Under the pieces are notes generated by a model, which ran no database searches, was not told the DNA's origin, and was given only the letters and a program-made list of their open reading frames with translations. A stretch of DNA of 33,955 nt from Aurantibrevibacter litoralis. Lineage in GTDB: Bacteria > Bacteroidota > Bacteroidia > Flavobacteriales > Flavobacteriaceae. This document shows positions 23,833-31,869 of the stretch, piece after piece; positions within the stretch are counted from its first letter, which is position 1; each line of letters starts with the position of its first letter. The stretch spans positions 1-33,955 of the forward strand of contig NZ_JAYEEQ010000028.1 in the NCBI RefSeq assembly GCF_034651555.1, given 5' to 3'. Position numbers and translations under genes: made by a program.

Positions 23833-24807
23833 TTACATATCTAAGAGGTAAGCAAAAACTAAGGGTGCAACAATGGTTGCATCACTTTCTATAATAAATT
23901 TGGGTGTATCCATATCTAATTTGCCCCAAGTAATTTTTTCATTAGGTACTGCACCGGAGTAGGATCCGTAGCTTGTGGTAGAGTCACTAATCTGGCAAAA
24001 ATAGCTCCAAAAAGGGGTGTCTGTGCGCTCCATATCCTGATACAGCATAGGTACTACACAAATAGGGAAATCTCCCGCAATACCGCCTCCGATTTGAAAA
24101 AAGCCTATTCCTTTTTTTGAATGGTCTGTGTACCAGTCTGCTAAAAAAGTCATATACTCAATTCCGGATTTCATGGTGCTTGCTTTTAATTCGCCCTTTA
24201 GTACATACGATGCAAAGATGTTACCCATAGTACTGTCTTCCCAACCCGGACAAATTATGGGCAGCTTCTTTTTGGCCGCAGCATACATCCAAGAGTCTTT
24301 TATGTCTATTTCGTAATGCTCTTCTAACACCCCGGAAAGAAGCATTTTATACATGAATTCGTGTGGAAAATAACGTTCTCCGGCTTCCTCGGCATCTTTC
24401 CATATCTTATAAATATGCTTTTGAAGCCTTCGGAATGCTTCCTCTTCCGGAATACAGGTGTCGGTAACTCTATTAAGCCCCTTTTCTAAAAGATTCCATT
24501 CGTCTTGTGGCGTTAAATCTCGGTAATTAGGCACCCGCCTATAATGCGAATGCGCTACCAAATTCATAATATCTTCCTCCAAATTAGCACCTGTACAGGA
24601 TATGATATGTACTTTGTCTTGACGTATGACCTCGGCAAAAATCTTCCCCAGTTCTGCGGTGCTCATGGCACCGGCTAACGAAACCAGCATTTTGGCACCC
24701 TTGTGAAGCTGGTCTTCATACCCCTTGGCGGCATCAACCAATGCTGCAGCATTAAAGTGCAAGAAATATTTTTCAATAAAATGGGTAATAGGGCCTTTAT
24801 TCTTCAT
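23833..24807 (-). CDS. Deoxyhypusine synthase family enzyme (bacterial)
   Basis: This 324-residue NAD-dependent enzyme is of the deoxyhypusine-synthase fold. In archaea and eukaryotes the family moves the aminobutyl group of spermidine onto a lysine of eIF5A. Seen here are ALVDAAKGYEDQL, SLAGAMSTAELGKIFAEVIRQ, CTGANLEEDIMN, ICPGWEDSTMGN, GIGFFQIGGGIAGDFPICV, and SGAVPNEKITWGKLDMDTP with the WGK lysine (K296) that forms the enzyme-imine intermediate in human DHS. Bacteria lack eIF5A, so the acceptor is more likely a small amine (making homospermidine or another polyamine) or an unknown protein. The ATG at 24807 overlaps speB by 11 nt. A TTG 9 nt upstream is less likely. Genomic context (arginine decarboxylase, agmatinase) strongly supports a polyamine role. 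Confidence 0.92.
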   Translation of the reverse strand: MKNKGPITHFIEKYFLHFNAAALVDAAKGYEDQLHKGAKMLVSLAGAMSTAELGKIFAEVIRQDKVHIISCTGANLEEDIMNLVAHSHYRRVPNYRDLTPQDEWNLLEKGLNRVTDTCIPEEEAFRRLQKHIYKIWKDAEEAGERYFPHEFMYKMLLSGVLEEHYEIDIKDSWMYAAAKKKLPIICPGWEDSTMGNIFASYVLKGELKASTMKSGIEYMTFLADWYTDHSKKGIGFFQIGGGIAGDFPICVVPMLYQDMERTDTPFWSYFCQISDSTTSYGSYSGAVPNEKITWGKLDMDTPKFIIESDATIVAPLVFAYLLDM

Positions 24808-25741
24808 CCTCTTCAAATCTAGATTGATTGTTGTTGCCTGTCTTTGTATTTACCTTATAGGTGTTGTCATAATCCTCATCGATACCTTCTTTCATAAATT
24901 TATAACTCAACATTTTATAAAAGAGCTTTGCAGCCAGAAAATCGGCTGATTTATGAGCCGCATTGGGTGAAAGCTCCATCAAATCAAACCCCACCACATT
25001 GCGCTCGGAAAATACCTGTTTTAAGAAGTCTAACGTTTCATACCACAATAAGCCTCCCGGCTCGGGTGTACCGGTGGCCGGCATAATCGAGGGATCTAAA
25101 GCATCGAGATCAAATGTAATAAAAACAGTATCGGTCATGGCCTCAATGGCCTTATCGATCCAATATTCATCGCTCACCATATCGTAGGCAAAAAAGGTTT
25201 TCTCTTCATCCATGAATGATTTTTCCATGATATCCATGCTGCGGATGCCTACCTGAACCAAATTGGTGATTTGGCTGGCCTCGTGCACTGCACAGGCATG
25301 ATTATACGTACTGCCGTTGTAGGTTTTTCTCAAATCGGCATGTGCATCGATATGGAGTACGGTGAGGTTGTCGAAGCATTCGTTAAAGGCTCTTATAGAA
25401 CCAATAGAAATGGAATGTTCGCCGCCTATTAGGGTTACAAATTTATTTCGCTTTATATACTCTTTTGCCGTTTTGTGTACAGCCTCTACTACGGTTTCGA
25501 CACTGTTTTTATCGGCAACTTCCGGGGCAAGGAAAATACCTTGCTGATATACCTCGGTGTCGGTTTCAATATCATACCATTCCAATTCTTTAGAGGCTTC
25601 TAAAAAGGCTTCCGGCCCTTTGTCCGATCCTTTGCCCCATGTACTGGTACCCTCGTAGGGTACCGGAATAATAACCACTTTGGCTTTTTCCAATTGCGCG
25701 AACTCGTCCGGAATACCTGCGTAATTGTTAGTTGTACTCAT
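24797..25741 (-). CDS. speB: Agmatinase (ureohydrolase family)
   Basis: This 314-aa manganese enzyme hydrolyses agmatine to putrescine and urea. The metal ligands are visible: H109 (GGEHSISIG), D132, H134 and D136 (HIDAHADLR), and D211 and D213 (TFDLDALDPSIMPATGTPEPGG). The length fits bacterial agmatinases. Arginase is excluded mainly by context, because an arginine decarboxylase precedes it and would supply agmatine. The start overlaps the decarboxylase stop by 14 nt and the end overlaps the DHS-like gene by 11 nt, so the whole set is translationally coupled. An acidic C-terminal tail (RFEEDEE) is present. Confidence 0.94.
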   Translation of the reverse strand: MSTTNNYAGIPDEFAQLEKAKVVIIPVPYEGTSTWGKGSDKGPEAFLEASKELEWYDIETDTEVYQQGIFLAPEVADKNSVETVVEAVHKTAKEYIKRNKFVTLIGGEHSISIGSIRAFNECFDNLTVLHIDAHADLRKTYNGSTYNHACAVHEASQITNLVQVGIRSMDIMEKSFMDEEKTFFAYDMVSDEYWIDKAIEAMTDTVFITFDLDALDPSIMPATGTPEPGGLLWYETLDFLKQVFSERNVVGFDLMELSPNAAHKSADFLAAKLFYKMLSYKFMKEGIDEDYDNTYKVNTKTGNNNQSRFEEDEE

Positions 25742-27128
25742 ATCCTAAAATTTTAAGTAAATCTTTTGCTGTTTGTTGTTCACTAAATAGTTTGGTGGTT
25801 AGGTTGCCGTTTTCATCCCTGTCTATGAGGATGTGTTTTGGTTGCGGAATTAAACAATGCTGTAACCCTCCAAAACCACCAATAGATTCCTGATACGCTC
25901 CCGTATTAAAAAAACCTATATACAAAGGTTTGTCTTTTTTATATCGGGGCAAATAAATGGCATTCATATTTTGCTCGCTATTGTAATAGTCGTCGCTATC
26001 GCAGGTAAGACCACCCAGTAATACCCGTTCGTATTCGTCTTCCCAGCGATTTATGGGGAGCATCACAAATCGTTTATTAATGGCCCAGGTATCGGGAAGG
26101 GTAGTTATGAAAGAAGAGTCTATCATATTCCACTTTTCCCTGTCGTTTTGCTGTTTTTGGTATAGAACTTCATAAATGGCGCCACCCGATTCACCTACCG
26201 TAAAACTCCCAAATTCTGTAAAAATATGTGGTACAGGAACATCAGCTTCCTTACAGGCTATATTAATTTGATTTACGATTTCGTCGATCATATATTGATA
26301 ATCATACTCAAAAGCCAAAGAATTTTTTATGGGAAAGCCGCCGCCTATATTGAGACTGTCTAAAGAAGGGCACATTTTTTTTAATCGCACATAGACTTTT
26401 AAACATTTTAAAAGTTCGTTCCAGTAATAGGCATTGTCTCGTATCCCGGTGTTGATGAAAAAATGGAGCATTTTAAGCTCTACTTTTTCATTGTCCTTGA
26501 TCTGATTTTCATAAAAAGGTACAATATTTTTATATCCGATGCCCAACCGAGAGGTATAAAATTCGAACTTTGGCTCTTCTTCAGATGCAATTCGTATCCC
26601 AACCTTAAAATTATCGGCAATGGCATCGGTTAACAACTCTAACTCCTCGTAGTTGTCTATGATAGGAATACAATTTTGATGTCCGTTATTCATCAATCGG
26701 GCAATATTTTCGATATACTGTTCCCGTTTAAAACCGTTGCAAATGACATATGTGTTGTCTTTTATTTTTCCGGTTTCTTTCAATTTCTCAACAATATCAA
26801 TATCAAAAGCAGACGACGTTTCAATATGGATATTATTCTTTAAAGCCTCATTAAGTACCGCATTAAAATGCGAGCTTTTGGTGCAGTAACAATAATGGTA
26901 CTTTCCTTTGTAGGCATTTTTCACTAGAGAATTGGCAAACCATTTTTTGGCTCGGTTTATATTTTCTGAGATTTTTGGTAAATAGGTAAACTTTAACGGA
27001 CTGCCGTATTGCTCCACTAAATCTTTAAGATGTATGCCATGAAACAGAAGATTGTCCCCATCCAAGGTAAACTCTTCTTGAGGAAAATAGTAGGTTTGAT
27101 CTATAAGATTGATGTACTTTGTATTCAT
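25728..27128 (-). CDS. speA: Arginine decarboxylase, PLP fold III, short Bacteroidetes type
   Basis: This 466-residue PLP enzyme is of the alanine-racemase/ornithine-decarboxylase fold. The Schiff-base lysine is probably K84 (HYCYCTKSSHFNAVL), the phosphate-binding glycines are in NIGGGFPI, and the C-terminal barrel contains LGGLTCDSDDYY and YIGFFNTGAYQESIGGFGG. At 466 aa it is shorter than E. coli SpeA (about 650 aa), and relatives in Bacteroidetes are annotated as arginine decarboxylase. The reaction is L-arginine to agmatine plus CO2. It is the first gene of the operon, overlapping agmatinase, which uses its product. The 5' leader contains an inverted repeat (27146-27202). Substrate assignment rests on context as well as family. 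Confidence 0.88.
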   Translation of the reverse strand: MNTKYINLIDQTYYFPQEEFTLDGDNLLFHGIHLKDLVEQYGSPLKFTYLPKISENINRAKKWFANSLVKNAYKGKYHYCYCTKSSHFNAVLNEALKNNIHIETSSAFDIDIVEKLKETGKIKDNTYVICNGFKREQYIENIARLMNNGHQNCIPIIDNYEELELLTDAIADNFKVGIRIASEEEPKFEFYTSRLGIGYKNIVPFYENQIKDNEKVELKMLHFFINTGIRDNAYYWNELLKCLKVYVRLKKMCPSLDSLNIGGGFPIKNSLAFEYDYQYMIDEIVNQINIACKEADVPVPHIFTEFGSFTVGESGGAIYEVLYQKQQNDREKWNMIDSSFITTLPDTWAINKRFVMLPINRWEDEYERVLLGGLTCDSDDYYNSEQNMNAIYLPRYKKDKPLYIGFFNTGAYQESIGGFGGLQHCLIPQPKHILIDRDENGNLTTKLFSEQQTAKDLLKILGYEYN

Positions 27129-27145
27129 TAAACTAATTTTAAAAG

Positions 27146-27202
27146 ATTGAAATGCATCGGTTTTGTAATGACTTACACATGGTATTTTTAAAGCATTTCA
27201 AT
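27146..27202 (-). promoter_or_regulatory. Inverted repeat in the leader of the polyamine operon
   Basis: ATTGAAATGC (27146-27155) and GCATTTCAAT (27193-27202) are exact 10-bp inverted copies separated by 37 nt. The near arm ends 18 nt upstream of the arginine decarboxylase ATG. If transcribed it would fold just before the start codon; as DNA it could be a spaced operator. Confidence 0.4.
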
Positions 27203-27368
27203 TTCTAAATAATGATTTGACGTTCTGTAGTAGGAATAAAAAAATAATCGTGTTGACTGGATTTTATAGTGGATTGATGAGTTTTGAACGTTGAACTAAA
27301 AAAGGCATCCCAAAAGGTAGGCACATTTTCACCAACCTCCTCAAAGACGCTTCCACGTAAGGAAACAA

Positions 27369-27498
27369 TTTTCATTTGTTCAAATTTGATCTCATTGTGT
27401 TTTCATGTACACCTCTTTCATTTTTATTCTTATAAAAACGGCGAGAAGGTTTGGGATCACTCTATTTTAATTCCTTTGAATGATGGAACAAATGAAAA
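27369..27498. repeat. 13-bp exact inverted repeat
   Basis: TTTTCATTTGTTC (27369-27381) and GAACAAATGAAAA (27486-27498) are perfect inverted copies with a 104-nt spacer. They lie in the gene-free region between the polyamine operon and a secreted-protein gene. AT-rich composition raises the chance level, but 13 bp exact is notable in about 500 nt. Confidence 0.45.
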
Positions 27499-27644
27499 CA
27501 AAAAAAATGAAAAAACAAGGGATTTAAAAAATTTTAAGAGGTAGTATTTATGGGACATGGCATTGCCTGAAAATCAGGATATAACGAAACAAAATTGGAA
27601 TTGTGCTAAATTATAAATAAATTTAATGCTATCGATTTAACATT

Positions 27645-28367
27645 ATGAAACCGAAAGATAACATTCTAAACATCCTGTTCTTTCTTTTTATTGGTTTTTT
27701 CGGTGCTTTACAAGCGCAAATTGCGCCTAATGTGTACCTTCATAAATCTGGGGAAGACCTAAGTATTGTGTTGCGCATTATGCTAGATAAGGATTATTTC
27801 GTGTATACTGAATTTGAAACGACACCTGCAAAATTCGGTAAAACCCTTGGCGGATTCTATACGGTAAAGGACGATGAGCTGCACGTGGCACTAGAGTTTA
27901 ATTCGAACTTCGAATCCGATGCAGTTAAGACACTTCGTATTCCCTTTAGCTATAAAGAGAACAAACTTGTGCTGGACCTAAAAGGGGAAAGGGATTTTTC
28001 TGTAGACATAAACGATGCGCAAGAATTAGATGGCAAATGGCTTATGGCGGGTAGGGTAGTAGATCATGCCGAACAACGAAGAGACACAACAGCACCCCGA
28101 AAAACGATGAAATTTTTGTGTAATGGTCATTTTCAATGGATTGCGTACAATACTGAAACCATGGCATTTTCTGGTACAGGAGGAGGTTCTTTTACCTCAA
28201 AAGAGGGTATATATATTGAAAAGATTGTGTTTTTTTCCCGGGATGCTTCACGCGTAGGTGCAGCGCTAGATTTTAAATACGACCTGAAAGGTACCGATTG
28301 GCATCATACAGGGAAAAGCAGTAAGGGCGACCCTCTACACGAGATTTGGGCAAAGCGATTACCGTAA
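27645..28367 (+). CDS. Exported protein with DUF4488/lipocalin-like C-terminal domain
   Basis: This 240-residue protein has a signal peptide (about 1-24, ending FFGALQAQ). The N-terminal part (25-125) is beta-rich (VYLHKSGEDLSIVLRIMLDKDYFVYTEFE). The C-terminal part (about 128-238: LDGKWLMAGRV ... FQWIAYNTETMAFSGTGGGSFTSKEGIYIEKIVFFSRDASRVGAALDFKYDLKGTDWHHTG ... LHEIWAKR) resembles DUF4488-type lipocalin-like domains common in Bacteroidetes secreted proteins. The function is unknown; ligand binding outside the inner membrane is plausible. It converges on moaC, with a short iterated repeat between the two 3' ends. Confidence 0.78.
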   Translation: MKPKDNILNILFFLFIGFFGALQAQIAPNVYLHKSGEDLSIVLRIMLDKDYFVYTEFETTPAKFGKTLGGFYTVKDDELHVALEFNSNFESDAVKTLRIPFSYKENKLVLDLKGERDFSVDINDAQELDGKWLMAGRVVDHAEQRRDTTAPRKTMKFLCNGHFQWIAYNTETMAFSGTGGGSFTSKEGIYIEKIVFFSRDASRVGAALDFKYDLKGTDWHHTGKSSKGDPLHEIWAKRLP

Positions 28368-28430
28368 AAAACTTCCATTTAAAACATTGGGATATTGCCT
28401 CATTGGTAAATTGCTATAGTACATTAACCC

Positions 28431-28465
28431 ATTTTCAAATTTTCAAATCAACAAATTTTCAAATT
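28431..28465. repeat. Iterated TTTCAAAT motif downstream of moaC
   Basis: TTTCAAAT occurs three times (two adjacent copies, then one after CAACAAAT) within 35 nt, ending at the moaC stop codon. I recall similar TTTGAAAATTTGAAAATTTG-type iterations in other flavobacterial intergenic regions, but this is from memory and unverified. No hairpin is formed. Confidence 0.55.
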
Positions 28466-28898
28466 ATTGTGTATTGTTTTTAATATCGGATTTGCCCCCG
28501 GTTTTTTCCAATAGTTTTATGTGATTTATTTCGATGCCCTTATCTATGGGTTTTAACATATCATACATATTTAGAGCCACAATACTTGCCCCATGCATTG
28601 CTTCTACTTCTACACCGGTTTTGTAAATGGTCTTTACGGTAATCAAAATCTTTATTTCCAAACCCTCGATTTTATAGTCGATTGCTGTATACTCAATAGG
28701 CATAGGATGACAATCCGGTAACAGATCGGCCGTTTTTTTTACTCCTAATAATCCTGCGGCCTTGCTCATAGCAAAAACATCGCCTTTGGGAACGGTATTA
28801 TTTTGAATCGCCTGTATGGTTTCTATGGTGCTTACTTTTACAACGGCCTGGGCAATGGCTGTTCGTAAGGTTGGGGTTTTAGTTGTAATATCGACCAT
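28464..28898 (-). CDS. moaC: Cyclic pyranopterin monophosphate synthase (molybdenum cofactor)
   Basis: MoaC converts the 3',8-cyclo-GTP product of MoaA to cyclic pyranopterin monophosphate, an early step of molybdenum-cofactor synthesis. The 144 aa from the ATG at 28898 (MVDITTKTPTLRTA) match the family's usual start. An ATG 24 nt earlier lies inside moaE and adds an unlikely extension. Conserved segments are KGDVFAMSKAAGLLGVKKTADLLPDCHPMPI, GVEVEAMHGASIVALNMYDMLKPIDKG (with D113, K116 and K120), and HIKLLEKTGGKS. The start is 5 nt after the moaE stop, so they are one operon. MoaA, MoaD and MoeA are not in this window. Upstream genes link it to nitrate metabolism. Confidence 0.95.
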   Translation of the reverse strand: MVDITTKTPTLRTAIAQAVVKVSTIETIQAIQNNTVPKGDVFAMSKAAGLLGVKKTADLLPDCHPMPIEYTAIDYKIEGLEIKILITVKTIYKTGVEVEAMHGASIVALNMYDMLKPIDKGIEINHIKLLEKTGGKSDIKNNTQ

Positions 28899-28903
28899 AA
28901 TAA

Positions 28904-29347
28904 TTAGGTATTTACCTTCCATTGATAGGAATCGTCTTCAAATAATTCCTTCCCGAAAACCGGTACCTGAATTTTAATTTCTTCCACAATTTGATGGAGT
29001 GCCTCAAATACTTCTTTCCGGTGTGGCGAAGACACAAAAACAAACAGGCATATTTCGCCCACATTTACTTTCCCTAAACTGTGATAAATATGCAAACAGC
29101 TTAAATTGTACTTTTCAAAAGCCGCTTCTTTTATTTCATGAAATTTTTGGTTGGCCATCTGTTCATACGCCGAGTATTCAATAGCCGATACTTTTTTTCC
29201 GTTTATGGTATCTGCACGTACTTGTCCTAAAAAGATGTCGTGGGCACCAATTTGTGTTTTGGATTGATGTTTGGCAATGGATTCGCCAATAAATAAAGGA
29301 GAAATAGCACCTTTAACGAAAACATTTTTAATTTTTAGTGGTTTCAT
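28904..29347 (-). CDS. moaE: Molybdopterin synthase catalytic subunit
   Basis: MoaE, with MoaD, inserts two sulfurs into cyclic pyranopterin monophosphate to make molybdopterin. From the ATG at 29347 (MKPLKIKNVFVKGAISP) the protein has 147 residues, the usual length. The open frame begins 8 codons earlier at a second ATG, with a poor N-terminus (MRCYCLRD). Family segments: GAHDIFLGQVRADTINGKKVSAIEYSAYEQMA, HIYHSLGKVNVGEICLFVFVSSPHRKEVFEALHQIVEEIK, and PVFGKELFEDDSYQWK with the conserved lysine near 133. It lies between the NarX-like sensor kinase and moaC on the same strand. No moaD is adjacent. Confidence 0.94.
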   Translation of the reverse strand: MKPLKIKNVFVKGAISPLFIGESIAKHQSKTQIGAHDIFLGQVRADTINGKKVSAIEYSAYEQMANQKFHEIKEAAFEKYNLSCLHIYHSLGKVNVGEICLFVFVSSPHRKEVFEALHQIVEEIKIQVPVFGKELFEDDSYQWKVNT

Positions 29348-29373
29348 ATCTCTTAAACAATAGCAACGCAAAT

Positions 29374-31209
29374 TTACGCATTTTCTTCGGTTCTGTAATT
29401 AATGGTAACCCGAGTACCTTTCCCCGGCACGGAATTGATAAATAACCGCCCGTTGATATAGCTTATTCTTTCCTTCATATAAAACAATCCCATACCGCCT
29501 TCAATGGTGTTGTCGGGCGTCCGTGCTATTAAGGCATCATCAAATCCTTTTCCGTCGTCATCAATAACAACACTTAACAAATCATTTGTGAAGTTCACAG
29601 ATAAAAGAATATAATTGGAATCGGCGTACTTTATGGCATTGTTTACTGCTTCCTGGGCAACCCTGTAAATATTGGTTTCTGCAAGTGAGTTAAACCGAAT
29701 GTTCCCATCTATCTTGTTTTCAAACAAAATATTCTTTCCGGTAAGTTTAGAGAGTTCCTGGGTCATTTTCTGAAAAGCCGGAAGTATGCCATGATCGTTT
29801 AGTTCTGGTGGCGTTAAATTAAATGTTGCCGTACGGACACCCTTTATCAAATCGGTGGTAAGAGCTTTAAGATATTCGATTTTTTCAGCAGACTTTTCTT
29901 TGTTGTTTAGGTTGATGGATTCTATGTTGAATTTTAAGGCGGTCAGCATTTGGCCAATACCGTCATGAATGTCTTTGGCAATTCGTTTGCGCTCTTCTTC
30001 TTGCCCCTCTACAATCTGGCTGGCTTGCAATTGCTTTTGCCTTATGCGCTCTTCATAGTTCTCTTTGGTTAACCGAGCCACTTGTATTTGAGTCTTTTTA
30101 CGTTCAGTAATATTGGAACATAGGATTAAAATACTTTGTCTCAAGGTAGATTGTTGCATGGGGATTATGGACATATCCAGCCAAATGTCCTCTCCCTTAA
30201 CAGTTTTTATCTGTATTTCCTCCGAGCGAATACTTTTTTTGCTGGTTTTAAATACTTCCCTTAGGTATAATTGCTGACCTTCATCTGTAGTAAGTACTTC
30301 AGACAAAGGTTTGGTAATATAGTGCCCATCATAGCCTAGGAGCTCCAAAAATTTTTTACTTATAAAAACCACGCCTCCATCACTTTTGGTACTGGCAAAG
30401 AGGGCTGCATTGTCTATCACAAAGTTAAGCTCTTGCAGTTCTTGTAAGGATTTTTCCTTTTCATCGTACAACCGCTTTATTTCTTGGGTGTCCTCTTCCG
30501 ATTTGCGCTGACTTTCAAGTAAGTTTTTAATGGTGTTCCTAATCTGTAGCGATAGCGGTCTAAAAATAAATAACATCTCTAAAAGCAGCACCAGAAAGGA
30601 AAGTGCCAATAAAAGATATTCTTTAAATTTTAGATGTTGTAGTTGCCTTTTACTCCTTTTATCGTACTCATTTACAATATTGTCCATCAATTGCAAAAAG
30701 CGACTTTCGTTCTCCAAGAGGGTTGCCATTGGCACCTGAATTCCTGTACTATCAAAAGGCCTACCGGTTTCATGATGTTTCAACAAGCGCTCTGCGGCAT
30801 GGACCATAGCCACAAAATGGGGCTCTATTTTTCGGAATTGCACTAAAATTTCATCATGAGATTCTTTGGGAAGCCCTAGCGAATCACTTCCAAATTGTAA
30901 GCCTTCATGGGAGGTTTTCCAAGTAAGCAAGGTATGTTGTAATTCCTGATAGTGTTCTTTTAGCTGTATATCTTCGGTTGCATTTTGCAAAAGCAACGCT
31001 TCCTTAACCAATTTTTGACTGTAAGCACGTTGGTGTCCCGCTACATTAATTACCCGGGAATCGTCTAGTTGCGAATTGAGATGAGTTTGTATTAAAATTT
31101 GTGCAACAACGATATTCAAAGCAATAGCAGCCAAAGCCAATAAGTACCATTTGCGCATTCTTTGAAATGCTGCGGCATCTATAGGTTCAGGAAGCTTTTC
31201 TTTATCCAT
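29374..31209 (-). CDS. Sensor histidine kinase with PilJ/NarX-like P-box, PAS, HisKA_3 and HATPase domains
   Basis: This 611-residue inner-membrane kinase has TM1 at about 20-41 and TM2 at about 193-215, flanking a helical periplasmic sensor. Just after TM1 it carries DDSRVINVAGHQRAYSQKL (49-67), matching the type IV pilus methyl-accepting N-terminal (PilJ) domain and the nitrate-binding P-box of NarX/NarQ, including an arginine (R61). A PAS domain with PAC (about 255-380: EDIWLDMSIIPMQQSTLRQSILILCSNITERKKTQ) follows. The HisKA_3 helix has H415 (KDIHDGIGQM), and the ATPase has N-, G1- and G2-boxes (AVNNAIKYA, DDDGKGF, GGMGLFYM). Such NarL-type kinases need a LuxR-type response regulator, but none is adjacent. 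Context (moaE, moaC, DUF4202, nirD remnant) favours nitrate/nitrite sensing. Confidence 0.9.
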   Translation of the reverse strand: MDKEKLPEPIDAAAFQRMRKWYLLALAAIALNIVVAQILIQTHLNSQLDDSRVINVAGHQRAYSQKLVKEALLLQNATEDIQLKEHYQELQHTLLTWKTSHEGLQFGSDSLGLPKESHDEILVQFRKIEPHFVAMVHAAERLLKHHETGRPFDSTGIQVPMATLLENESRFLQLMDNIVNEYDKRSKRQLQHLKFKEYLLLALSFLVLLLEMLFIFRPLSLQIRNTIKNLLESQRKSEEDTQEIKRLYDEKEKSLQELQELNFVIDNAALFASTKSDGGVVFISKKFLELLGYDGHYITKPLSEVLTTDEGQQLYLREVFKTSKKSIRSEEIQIKTVKGEDIWLDMSIIPMQQSTLRQSILILCSNITERKKTQIQVARLTKENYEERIRQKQLQASQIVEGQEEERKRIAKDIHDGIGQMLTALKFNIESINLNNKEKSAEKIEYLKALTTDLIKGVRTATFNLTPPELNDHGILPAFQKMTQELSKLTGKNILFENKIDGNIRFNSLAETNIYRVAQEAVNNAIKYADSNYILLSVNFTNDLLSVVIDDDGKGFDDALIARTPDNTIEGGMGLFYMKERISYINGRLFINSVPGKGTRVTINYRTEENA

Positions 31210-31257
31210 ATCGCAACAATGAGTTAGCCAATTACGGCCAATACTTTTTGGAGGCTA

Positions 31258-31845
31258 TTACCCTTGAATCGCCTTCTTTATAAGCGACAATGATGCGGGA
31301 CTTAGTGCAAGTTTCAAGGCTTCTTTTTGGCCTTTTTCAGACATTTTTCGCCATGTTTTTTGAAGGATGTCTATGGTTTTTTCCTCCGGATGTTTCGCTG
31401 CAAAGGGTTCAAAATAAAATTCCAAAAAAACCAGACAGATTACATCTTCTAAGGTTTGGGTTTCGGGATTTTTTTTCAACTGCTTTTTTACCAACAGAAA
31501 AGCTACACGGTCTATCATTTCCTGGTCATAGCCCACTTCCTGTAATATTTGGCTCGCCTTATCGGCATGGAATTTCTTTAAATCCTGTCGCCATTTTAAA
31601 TATCCCGGGCGATCCATCGGATACGATTCTCTTGGAATTTCCCATCTGCAAATGTGCTGGCAACGTGCGGTAAGCTTTAAGGGTTCCGATGCCTCGGGCT
31701 CAAAGGTGTCTAGTTTATGGGTCATCCGAATGGCATACAGCAACTCTTTAGGATAGCTTTTCCCTTCAAAAACGGCTACATTGGGATCTTGTGCATTGGC
31801 CTGGTCAAAAAGGGCAAAGGCTTTATGTAGTTTGTCTACGGACAT
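31258..31845 (-). CDS. DUF4202 family protein, nitrate/nitrite context
   Basis: This 195-aa cytosolic, mainly helical protein corresponds to DUF4202 in full length. Visible features are YAIRMTHKLDTFEPEASEPLKLTARCQHICRWEIPRESYPMDRPGYLKWR, FHADKASQILQEVGYDQEMIDRVAFLLVKKQL, and EDVICLVFLEFYFEPFAAKHPEEK. Spaced histidines (TARCQHICRWEIPR) and acidic residues give it the look of an HD-like metal-binding helical bundle, though the activity is unknown to me. As I recall, DUF4202 genes are often found with nitrate/nitrite assimilation genes. Here it lies between the P-box sensor kinase and the nirD remnant on the same strand, in line with that. Confidence 0.88.
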   Translation of the reverse strand: MSVDKLHKAFALFDQANAQDPNVAVFEGKSYPKELLYAIRMTHKLDTFEPEASEPLKLTARCQHICRWEIPRESYPMDRPGYLKWRQDLKKFHADKASQILQEVGYDQEMIDRVAFLLVKKQLKKNPETQTLEDVICLVFLEFYFEPFAAKHPEEKTIDILQKTWRKMSEKGQKEALKLALSPASLSLIKKAIQG

Positions 31846-31869
31846 GTAAGGTTGCGGTTTGCGCCAAAG

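Larger units (their letters stand above)
27129..27644. other. 516-nt AT-rich intergenic region between divergent genes
   Basis: No convincing gene is present. An 86-residue frame at 27284-27544 has unprotein-like composition. The stretch contains two inverted repeats (27146-27202 and 27369-27498) and the divergent promoters of the polyamine operon and the secreted-protein gene. No exact TAnnTTTG box was found for either gene. Confidence 0.6.

Noticed and set aside
27284..27544. 86-residue open frame in the polyamine upstream region
   Set aside because: Composition is unlike a protein (runs of Lys/Asn, no domain-like pattern), it spans an inverted repeat and has no promoter box or operon partner. 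Treated as chance.
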